A stretch of DNA of 6,792 bases from Thermodesulfobacteriota bacterium (GTDB taxonomy: Bacteria > Desulfobacterota > Desulfobacteria > Desulfobacterales > RPRI01), in contig JAUPLM010000411.1 in NCBI GenBank assembly GCA_030836965.1, positions 1-6,792 on the forward strand. The letters are read 5' to 3'. Positions 1 through 5,156 of the stretch are shown piece after piece. Numbering within the stretch: position 1 is the stretch's first letter; each line of letters begins with the position of its first letter. The notes beneath the pieces were generated by a model. That model was not told the origin of the DNA, searched no databases, and saw only the letters and a program-made list of their open reading frames with translations. Position numbers and translations under genes: made by a program.

Positions 1-119
1 AAAGTACGCTTCATTCCTCAAGATTCGCGCGCCTTGCATAATGAGCTTTTTACTTTGCCGTCGGATTTTCGATATTCGATGTTCGAACTTCGAAGTACGA
101 TTTATCAAAGGAGTAAAAT
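1..119. other. Non-coding leader upstream of the acyl-CoA dehydrogenase gene
   Basis: No convincing coding frame crosses this stretch; the minus-strand frame entering it from position 319 is a shadow of the dehydrogenase gene. It contains repeat words that recur at 1349-1374: AAGTACG (2-8), ATTCGCGCGC (23-32), CGATATTCGATG (70-81) and GAAGTACGAT (92-101). A possible -10 box CATAAT (37-42) has only a poor -35 partner (TTCCTC, 14-19), so I do not call a promoter. The 3' end holds the dehydrogenase ribosome binding site, AAAGGAG at 107-113. Confidence 0.6.
69..101. repeat. TTCGA-rich intergenic repeat, copy 1
   Basis: The tract contains two 8-base palindromes sharing one base: GTTCGAAC (81-88) and CTTCGAAG (88-95). 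They are preceded by the near-palindrome TCGATATTCGA (69-79). The words CGATATTCGATG (70-81) and GAAGTACGAT (92-101) recur exactly at 1355-1366 and 1349-1358, in the opposite order and overlapping. This suggests a modular, low-complexity intergenic repeat that degenerates and rearranges between sites. Its role is unknown. It ends a few bases before the ribosome binding site of the next gene. Confidence 0.55.
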
Positions 120-1274
120 ATGTCATATTGTCTAACCGATGAACAGATCATGATCCGGGATATGGTAAGGGAGTTCTCAAGGAAGATCGTGGCGGTCACT
201 GCCATGAAGCGGGATGAGACGAAAGAGTTTCCGTCCGATAACTTTGAAAAGATGTCCGAACTCGGCCTGATGGGCATGATGATTCCGGCTGAATACGGCG
301 GAGCCGGCACAGATACCATAAGCTATGTCCTCGCGCTATCGGAAATCGCGTATTCCTGCGCTTCAACCGCTGTCGTGATGTCTGTTCATAACTCGATAGT
401 CTGCGAAAGCATATACCGGTACGGAACCGAGGAACAGAAAAAAAGAATTCTGCCCTCTCTTGTATCCGGGAAAAGTATCGGCGCTTTCGCCCTTACCGAA
501 CCGCAGGCCGGCTCCGACCCCGTAAGCCAGAAAACATCGGCGGTTAAAGACGGCGATTATTATGTATTAAACGGCACCAAGCGGTTCATCACAACCGGGA
601 AAAACGCGGGACTTACAATCGCCACGGCGAATACCGACCCTTCAAAGAAGCATAAAGGAATAAGCGCCTTTCTTGTTGCAAGAGGAACTCCCGGATTTAT
701 AGTCGGAAAAACCGAAGATAAAATGGGGCTTCGCGCTTCCGATACAACCGATCTCATTTTTGATAATTGCAGGATTCATAAGAAGGATCTTCTCGGAAAC
801 GAGGGGGACGGATTTAAAATCGCCATGACGGCTTTGGACTGCGGCCGTATCGGCATCGCGGCACAGTCTGTCGGCGTTGCCCAGGCGGCCCTTGACGCGG
901 CTGTAAAATATGCGACCGAGCGTGAACAGTTCGGCCAGCTTATCTCGAAGTTCCAGGGGCTCCGCTGGATGGCAGCTGAAATGGCAACCGAGATCGAGGC
1001 AGCCCGCCAGTTGATGCTTTCTGCTGCCGCCATGAAAGACAGGGGTGAGAAATTTACGCTCCAGGCATCCATGGCAAAACTGTTCGCGTCGGAAATGGTA
1101 AACCGCATCACAGGGAAAGCGCTTCAGATGCACGGCGGATACGGTTTCATCAAAGAATATCCTGTCGAGCGTTTTTACAGGGATGCCAGAGTTTTTACAA
1201 TTTACGAAGGAACATCCGAAATCCAGAAGGTGGTTATTTCAAACCATATTTTCAACGATAAAAGAAAAACGTGA
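120..1274 (+). CDS. Acyl-CoA dehydrogenase (short/medium-chain type)
   Basis: This cytoplasmic FAD enzyme introduces the alpha,beta double bond into an acyl-CoA and normally passes electrons to electron-transfer flavoprotein. At 384 residues it has the usual family length. The order is the N-terminal helical domain (about 6-117), the middle beta domain (about 121-215) and the C-terminal helical domain (about 228-376). Both family signatures are intact: ALTEPQAGSDPVS at 124-136, and Q336 to D355 beginning QMHGGYGF. The catalytic base is expected at Glu363 in IYEGTSEIQ, the position used by short- and medium-chain enzymes and not by isovaleryl- or long-chain types. The ATG is set by AAAGGAG at 107-113 with a 6-base spacer. 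No ETF, thiolase or CoA-ligase gene is visible, so the substrate is open: butyryl-CoA-like, branched-chain or aromatic-derived acyl-CoA are all possible. The family call is firm; the substrate is not. Confidence 0.96.
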   Translation: MSYCLTDEQIMIRDMVREFSRKIVAVTAMKRDETKEFPSDNFEKMSELGLMGMMIPAEYGGAGTDTISYVLALSEIAYSCASTAVVMSVHNSIVCESIYRYGTEEQKKRILPSLVSGKSIGAFALTEPQAGSDPVSQKTSAVKDGDYYVLNGTKRFITTGKNAGLTIATANTDPSKKHKGISAFLVARGTPGFIVGKTEDKMGLRASDTTDLIFDNCRIHKKDLLGNEGDGFKIAMTALDCGRIGIAAQSVGVAQAALDAAVKYATEREQFGQLISKFQGLRWMAAEMATEIEAARQLMLSAAAMKDRGEKFTLQASMAKLFASEMVNRITGKALQMHGGYGFIKEYPVERFYRDARVFTIYEGTSEIQKVVISNHIFNDKRKT

Positions 1275-1282
1275 TAAACAAG

Positions 1283-1314
1283 GGGTCGAGGATTCAAGGA
1301 TTCAAGGGTTCAAG
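1283..1314. repeat. Tandem 8-base repeat, four units
   Basis: Nine bases after the dehydrogenase stop codon lie four back-to-back octamers: GGGTCGAG (1283-1290), GATTCAAG (1291-1298), GATTCAAG (1299-1306) and GGTTCAAG (1307-1314). A decayed AAACAAGG follows. The array is too short and lacks spacers, so it is not CRISPR. It may be a slippage-prone intergenic repeat; the word TCAAGATTCG at 18-27 has a similar composition. Confidence 0.6.
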
Positions 1315-1341
1315 AAACAAGGGAATCAAATATAAAATATT

Positions 1342-1347
1342 TATAAT
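1342..1347 (+). promoter_or_regulatory. Possible -10 box upstream of the MBL hydrolase
   Basis: A perfect TATAAT lies in an AT-rich stretch (about 1326-1348), 45 bases before the ATG at 1393. At spacings of 16 to 19 bases there is no good -35 hexamer (AAGGGA at 17), so this is a weak promoter candidate. It also overlaps a small inverted repeat, TATAAA (1331-1336) and TTTATA (1340-1345). Confidence 0.3.
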
Positions 1348-1348
1348 A

Positions 1349-1374
1349 GAAGTACGATATTCGATGCGCGCGCG
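1349..1374. repeat. AAGTACGATATTCGATG repeat, copy 2
   Basis: GAAGTACGATATTCGATG (1349-1366) fuses two words that are separate in the leader at 70-81 and 92-101, and runs into GCGCGCGCG (1366-1374). The leader likewise carries CGCGCGC (26-32) after ATTCG. As with copy 1, the element sits just before a ribosome binding site. It is either a mobile or degenerate intergenic repeat family, or a shared regulatory sequence; the sequence alone does not decide. Confidence 0.5.
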
Positions 1375-1380
1375 ACGAGC

Positions 1381-1385
1381 AGGGG
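1381..1385 (+). promoter_or_regulatory. Ribosome binding site setting the MBL hydrolase start
   Basis: AGGGG is 7 bases from ATG 1393 but only 1 base from the in-frame TTG at 1387. This favours ATG 1393 as the start and removes two residues from the longest frame. Confidence 0.7.
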
Positions 1386-1392
1386 ATTGATA

Positions 1393-2106
1393 ATGCAGGA
1401 ATACACGATACATCCGGTTGCGGTCGGAATAAATGAGACCGACCAGGGTATAATGACATATCTGCGCGATTACGGTAAAAGAATATTTCTTCCGGTCTAC
1501 ATGTTTTACATAAAAGGCGGGGATAAGAATATCATTGTAGACACAGGGCTTGAACAGTTCGTCGTATCCGAGGAAACCGAAAAGCAATGCGGATTTAAAG
1601 TTTTTGAATTTGAAGATGCGCTTGCTTCTTTTGACCTCAAACCGGAAGATATCGATATTATAATCCATACCCATCTTCACAACGACCACTGCGAGAATGA
1701 TTATAAATGCGTAAACGCCGTGGTCTATGCGCAAAAAGCCGAGCTTGAGTTCTTTAAAAACCCCCATCCGGTAGATCACAGGTATTACCCGGATGTTCTT
1801 GACGGAGTCAATGTCGTCGAAATCGAAGGCGATGCGGTTATAGGGGACGGGATAGAGGTGATTTTTTCACCGGGTCATTCCATAGGCGGGCAGTCGGTTG
1901 TCATAAACACTTCGAAAGGGAAAGCCGTCATTACCGGTTTCTGCTGCAATGAAAAGAATTTTCCCGAAAAAGGAGCGGCAATCTGCCCCGGCGTTCATAT
2001 AGATGCCGTCAAAGCCTATGATTCGGCCCAGAAAATAAAGAGCATTGCCGACATTCTGATTCCGCTTCATTCTCTTTCAATCGGAAGATTGAAGCAGATT
2101 CCGTAA
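1393..2106 (+). CDS. MBL-fold hydrolase, N-acyl-homoserine-lactonase-like
   Basis: The predicted product is a soluble 237-residue protein of the metallo-beta-lactamase fold, close in size and motif order to AHL lactonases of the AiiA type. The metal motif HxHxDH is present as HTHLHNDH (H94, H96, D98, H99). It is followed by SPGHSIGGQ (H162) and a terminal LIPLHS (H226). The strand that normally supplies the bridging aspartate reads TGFCCNEKNF (181-190), with no Asp; Cys184 lies 22 residues after H162, as Asp191 does after His169 in AiiA. Metal binding and activity may therefore differ. No signal peptide is seen. Many proteins of this group are annotated as lactonases without proof, and an unidentified ester, lactone or thioester hydrolase is equally possible. 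The ATG is chosen over TTG 1387 by ribosome-site spacing. The lipoprotein gene follows after 90 bases, possibly in the same transcript. Confidence 0.88.
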   Translation: MQEYTIHPVAVGINETDQGIMTYLRDYGKRIFLPVYMFYIKGGDKNIIVDTGLEQFVVSEETEKQCGFKVFEFEDALASFDLKPEDIDIIIHTHLHNDHCENDYKCVNAVVYAQKAELEFFKNPHPVDHRYYPDVLDGVNVVEIEGDAVIGDGIEVIFSPGHSIGGQSVVINTSKGKAVITGFCCNEKNFPEKGAAICPGVHIDAVKAYDSAQKIKSIADILIPLHSLSIGRLKQIP

Positions 2107-2129
2107 ATCCTGCTTCGGTAAATTCTTCC
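2083..2129 (+). other. Hairpin overlapping the stop codon of the MBL hydrolase
   Basis: GAAGCAG (2091-2097) pairs with CTGCTTC (2110-2116) around a 12-base loop that contains the TAA stop. An outer pairing of GGAAGA (2083-2088) with TCTTCC (2124-2129) can stack outside it after an internal loop. No U-run follows directly, so it is a poor intrinsic terminator. It could be an mRNA-processing or stability element between the two MBL genes, or chance. Confidence 0.3.
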
Positions 2130-2196
2130 TTCAAACTATTCCGCTTTTGCTTCAGATATCTGTTTAACATCTAAAAAATCCGGGGAGATTAATTCA

Positions 2197-3930
2197 ATGA
2201 TAAGAACGATCTTGAAAGAAGCCGCGATAGATTTTATTCTGATATCTGTGTCAGTATTTATTTTGACAATAACGGGGTGTTCAGGAGAAAAACCGGCAAC
2301 CGTCTCCGGAGTAAAAAATAAAGAGCTGGCAGAGCACACAAAAGAATTCAGGCAGGATATTATTAAAGTAACGGACGGCGTCTATACCGCGATCGGATAC
2401 GGTCTCGCCAACTCGATTCTGATTGAAGGTAACGACGGCGTTATAGTTGTTGATGTCATGGAGAGCGTCGAGGCGGCTATACCAGTAAAAAAGGCTTTTG
2501 ACAAAATCACTTCAAAACCGCTTAAGGCGATTATCTACACCCACAATCATGCCGATCATGTCTTCGGCGCTTCCGGTTTTACCGGCAATAAAAAGGTCGA
2601 TGTCTATTCCCATGAAAAGACCCTTGAAGAACTCGACAGGGTTACCACCGTTACGCAGGAAGTGACATATAAGCGGGCAATGCGCATGTTCGGGACTTTT
2701 TTAAAAAACGGTGAGCTGGAAAACTGCGGCATCGGCCCGTTCCTTAAATTTAACGACGAAACGACCATGTCATATATCAGGCCGGATAAAACATTTTCAG
2801 GTGATATTCTTAAGGTAAACATCGCCGGCATTGACCTTGAACTAATCCATGCTCCGGGGGAAACCGATGATCAGATTGTTGTCTGGATTCCGGATAAAAA
2901 GGTCCTCATTGCAGCCGATAACTTTTACAAGTCCTTCCCGAATCTTTATACAATACGTGGGACAAGATACCGGGATGTGCTCGCCTGGGCGCGGAGCCTT
3001 GACAAGATGCGGTCGCTTAACGCCGAATATCTCGTACCCTGTCATTCGCGACCAATTTCCGGGAAAGATAAAATATATGACACATTAACCGTCTACAGGG
3101 ATGCTATACAGTTTGTACACGACCAGACGATACGGGGTATCAATAAAGGGCTTACTCCGGATGAGCTTTCAGAGACTGTTAAACTGCCCCGGCATCTTGC
3201 GGAGAAACCATATCTTAAGGAATATTACGGAACCGTGGCATGGTCTGTAAGAAACATCTATAACGGATATCTCGGGTGGTTCGGCGGCAATTCTACCGAT
3301 TTAAATCCCCTCCCGTTAAAAGAGCGCGCGGAGCGATTCGCAAAACTTGCCGGCGGGGAAAAAGCACTCCTTGAGCATGCGATAAAAGCGGGTGCGGCAG
3401 GCGACCACCAGTGGGTTCTTGAGCTAACCGACGTACTGCTTCTGCTTGAGCCGGATATGCGGGAAGCCATTGATCTTAAGGCATCATCCCTTCGCAGGCT
3501 CGGACTCTTGCAGGAGAATGCCAATGCCCGGAATTATTATCTGTCGCATGCCGATGAGGCTGAAGGTAAACTTAAACTCACGCAGGCCAAGATCGATAAA
3601 GAACTTGCGCACAGACTTCCGCTTGCTGCTATCTTTAACGGCCTGAGCGTAAAATTAAATCCGGATAAGAGCGCTGATACGGATAAGACGGCCGGCTTTT
3701 ACTTTCCGGATACAAAGGAAGCTTATACGGTGCATGTCCGCCGCGGAGTTGCGGTAATAGAACCGGTCTTTCCGCAACAAGCCGACATAACCATAACGCT
3801 TGATTCAAACACATGGAAAGAGATAGCGGCAAAACTTTCCAATCCGGCCGTTGCGCTCGCAAAAGGGGATGTTAAAATCAAGGGGGGAATAATCAACGCC
3901 GTCAATTTCCTTGGCATGTTCAGCGACTGA
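2197..3930 (+). CDS. Alkylsulfatase-type MBL hydrolase, predicted lipoprotein
   Basis: The product is 577 residues with the three-part architecture of BDS1/SdsA-type alkylsulfatases, which hydrolyse alkyl sulfate esters. The N-terminal MBL domain (about 55-290) carries THNHADH (H116, H118, D120, H121), APGETDDQ (E222), ADN (D241) and a late PCHSRP (H283). A helical dimerisation domain follows (about 310-450, with KEYYGTVAWSVRNIYNGY near its start), then an SCP2-like C-terminal domain (about 470-577). Residues 1-28 form a lipoprotein signal: a hydrophobic stretch at 13-25 and lipobox ITGC with Cys28, followed by Ser. The protein is therefore probably anchored in the outer membrane or otherwise extracytoplasmic. 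GGGGAG at 2182-2187, 9 bases before ATG, supports the start. Only family-level function can be given: a surface sulfatase releasing an alcohol and sulfate is plausible, and sulfate would be useful to a sulfate reducer, but the substrate is unproven. Confidence 0.92.
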   Translation: MIRTILKEAAIDFILISVSVFILTITGCSGEKPATVSGVKNKELAEHTKEFRQDIIKVTDGVYTAIGYGLANSILIEGNDGVIVVDVMESVEAAIPVKKAFDKITSKPLKAIIYTHNHADHVFGASGFTGNKKVDVYSHEKTLEELDRVTTVTQEVTYKRAMRMFGTFLKNGELENCGIGPFLKFNDETTMSYIRPDKTFSGDILKVNIAGIDLELIHAPGETDDQIVVWIPDKKVLIAADNFYKSFPNLYTIRGTRYRDVLAWARSLDKMRSLNAEYLVPCHSRPISGKDKIYDTLTVYRDAIQFVHDQTIRGINKGLTPDELSETVKLPRHLAEKPYLKEYYGTVAWSVRNIYNGYLGWFGGNSTDLNPLPLKERAERFAKLAGGEKALLEHAIKAGAAGDHQWVLELTDVLLLLEPDMREAIDLKASSLRRLGLLQENANARNYYLSHADEAEGKLKLTQAKIDKELAHRLPLAAIFNGLSVKLNPDKSADTDKTAGFYFPDTKEAYTVHVRRGVAVIEPVFPQQADITITLDSNTWKEIAAKLSNPAVALAKGDVKIKGGIINAVNFLGMFSD

Positions 3931-3942
3931 TTTACTGATAAG

Positions 3943-4018
3943 AATGCAAAACTCCAGGCGCCGCCGGGAAAGATCGTCGATAATTGAGCCGGGCCGCTTG
4001 CATTGCAGTTTTGGAGTT
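3943..4018 (+). other. Competing inverted repeats, possible terminator or RNA switch
   Basis: AATGCAA (3943-3949) can pair with TTGCATT (3998-4004), and the directly adjacent AACTCCA (3950-3956) with TGGAGTT (4012-4018). The order is A-B-A'-B', so the two helices cross. With no bases between A and B they are more likely alternatives than a simple pseudoknot. A third pairing, CAAAACT (3947-3953) with AGTTTTG (4007-4013), also competes. The loop holds GC-rich words including GGCGCC and two copies of GCCGGG (3963-3968, 3988-3993). No U-run follows on the + strand, so a classic intrinsic terminator is not supported. Confidence 0.35.
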
Positions 4019-4052
4019 AAAACAGATTGTGAATAAATTCATTATCTGATAT

Positions 4053-4070
4053 TTCCATTTCGCGATGGAA
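4053..4070 (+). promoter_or_regulatory. Perfect hairpin or operator-like inverted repeat
   Basis: TTCCAT (4053-4058) and ATGGAA (4065-4070) flank TTCGCG. The centre contains TCGCGA (4060-4065), itself palindromic. The element lies about 60 bases upstream of GTG 4130. It could be a regulator-binding operator or a 5' leader stem; no U-run follows. Confidence 0.35.
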
Positions 4071-4119
4071 CACGTCTTTATTAAGAAAGAATGTGTCCTT
4101 TCATAATTCATTTAAGACC

Positions 4120-4124
4120 GGAGG
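4120..4124 (+). promoter_or_regulatory. Ribosome binding site setting a GTG start
   Basis: GGAGG, 5 bases before GTG 4130, is the strongest ribosome site near this gene. The upstream in-frame ATG at 4091 would add 13 residues encoded by the leader, including the ribosome site itself, and has no site at a proper distance. GTG 4130 is therefore preferred. Confidence 0.8.
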
Positions 4125-4129
4125 ATATT

Positions 4130-5152
4130 GTGCCCGCAATCAAATTTGATCCGGAACTATGTGCCGGCTGTGAGACGGTGGATTGTCTCATGAAATGCCA
4201 GTATATTGAATTTGCCGGCATCAGCGATGCAAAAGCCGAAAAATCAAAGATAAACGCCGGAGAAGAGAGCCGGGTGCTTTATGAATGCCTTACCTGTTAC
4301 GCATGCCAGGAATATTGCAGGTTCGGTAACAATCCCTTCTATCTGCTCGTTGAACTGCAGGAAAAAAAGGGAATTCTGCCTGCGCCGAAACCCATTGTAG
4401 AAGAGCAGCTCAGGATGATGAGCCCCAAGGGAAGAATTACCCCGCAAAAAGTCCGCTCTCCGGTCGTGGACATGTGCGCTTTTCCAATGCTTACCGGGTG
4501 CGTGCGGGGAAAACTGTTCGAAGGCGCGTCCGTGATTTCGGGAAACGACATATTCTGTAATATAATGTGGCTTCATTTCGCAAAAAATTCGGTAATAAGA
4601 GACCGGATACCGAAAATTATGGATAATATCATCTCATTTTATCTGAAGGATTCCAAAATCGATGAGATTGTCTGTTTTCACGATGAGTGTTACGGAGCCT
4701 ATACCAGTACAGCGGAAGCCTTCGGCATTCAGGTGCCTTTTAAACCCGTGCACCTTTTTGATTACATCAACCGGCGGCTCGATGAAATACGGGAGAAGAT
4801 CAAACCGGTCAATGAGAAAATAGCATACCAGAGGCCCTGTTCAAATCGTCTGTCGCCTGAGACAGATAAAATACTGGATGAAATTTTCACCAAAATCGGG
4901 GCTGATCGTGTGCCGCGGAAGTATGACCGCGAAAATGCGCTGTGCTGCGGCGGAGTCCCGCGTGCCCAGCAGCGGGATGAACTGGCAGACCAACTGGTTG
5001 AAAAAAATATAAGAGATATGGTCTCAACCGGCGCGAAATATTGTGTATTCAACTGTCCTTTCTGCATGGCAACTCTCGGGCAGGAGGTGGCGGAACACGG
5101 ATTGATGCCGGTGCTTGTAAGCGATCTTGTCCTGATTGCGCTGGGAGAATAA
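4130..5152 (+). CDS. CCG-domain Fe-S oxidoreductase subunit (HdrD/GlcF-like)
   Basis: The product is a 340-residue electron-transfer protein, probably cytoplasmic. The N-terminal part carries two [4Fe-4S] motifs: C11, C14, C19, C23 (unusual spacing C-x2-C-x4-C-x3-C) and C53, C56, C59, C63 (C-x2-C-x2-C-x3-C). The C-terminal part is a cysteine-rich (CCG) region like those of heterodisulfide reductase HdrB/HdrD and glycolate oxidase GlcF. Its second repeat is complete: C237-x34-C272-C273-G-G-x33-C309-x2-C312. The first repeat is degenerate; it keeps CFHDECYGAY (C182, C187) but lacks a CCG triplet. By family, such domains hold a non-cubane [4Fe-4S] centre or a redox-active site at the end of an electron chain. 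The flavoprotein gene begins 4 bases after the stop, so translation is probably coupled and the two proteins are likely partners. The electron acceptor (quinone, disulfide or other) is unknown. Confidence 0.9.
   Translation: MPAIKFDPELCAGCETVDCLMKCQYIEFAGISDAKAEKSKINAGEESRVLYECLTCYACQEYCRFGNNPFYLLVELQEKKGILPAPKPIVEEQLRMMSPKGRITPQKVRSPVVDMCAFPMLTGCVRGKLFEGASVISGNDIFCNIMWLHFAKNSVIRDRIPKIMDNIISFYLKDSKIDEIVCFHDECYGAYTSTAEAFGIQVPFKPVHLFDYINRRLDEIREKIKPVNEKIAYQRPCSNRLSPETDKILDEIFTKIGADRVPRKYDRENALCCGGVPRAQQRDELADQLVEKNIRDMVSTGAKYCVFNCPFCMATLGQEVAEHGLMPVLVSDLVLIALGE
5143..5147 (+). promoter_or_regulatory. Ribosome binding site setting the FAD oxidase start
   Basis: GGGAG lies inside the last codons of the Fe-S gene, 9 bases before ATG 5157. 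The longer frame from TTG 5136 would start upstream of this site, overlap the Fe-S gene and add seven residues that do not look like the family N-terminus, so ATG 5157 is chosen. Confidence 0.75.
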
Positions 5153-5156
5153 ACCT

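Larger units (their letters stand above)
3931..4129. other. Structured intergenic region before the redox operon
   Basis: This 199-base gap has no credible gene and is the widest in the window, so it probably separates two transcription units. It contains overlapping inverted repeats (3943-4018), a small inverted repeat TGAAT/ATTCA (4030-4041) and a perfect hairpin (4053-4070). A weak promoter candidate is TTGTGA (4027-4032) with TATTTC (4050-4055), spacer 17; the -10 is poor. Confidence 0.55.

Noticed and set aside
1..119. End of an upstream gene on the + strand
   Set aside because: No reading frame shows recognisable protein sequence, and the region is rich in intergenic-type repeats.
642..1133. 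Minus-strand open frame of 163 codons inside the dehydrogenase gene
   Set aside because: It lies wholly within a complete, motif-rich gene on the + strand, and its translation shows no recognisable domain.
1283..1322. CRISPR-like array
   Set aside because: The units are only 8 bases, directly abutting with no spacers, and no cas genes are present.
1294..1779. Minus-strand open frame of 161 codons with hydrophobic stretches
   Set aside because: It covers the MBL hydrolase N-terminus in antisense and has no family motif; the hydrophobic runs are a by-product of the opposite frame.
1393..2106. Confident call as a quorum-quenching AHL lactonase
   Set aside because: The bridging Asp is absent and no quorum-sensing genes are nearby; many proteins with this label have other or unknown substrates.
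3943..4018. Rho-independent terminator for the lipoprotein gene
   Set aside because: The pairing words are separated by a long loop and the + strand continues with AAAACAG, not a U-run.
4066..4082. Sigma-54 type -24/-12 promoter (TGGAAC followed by TTTA)
   Set aside because: The GG is present but the GC of the -12 element is missing at the required spacing.
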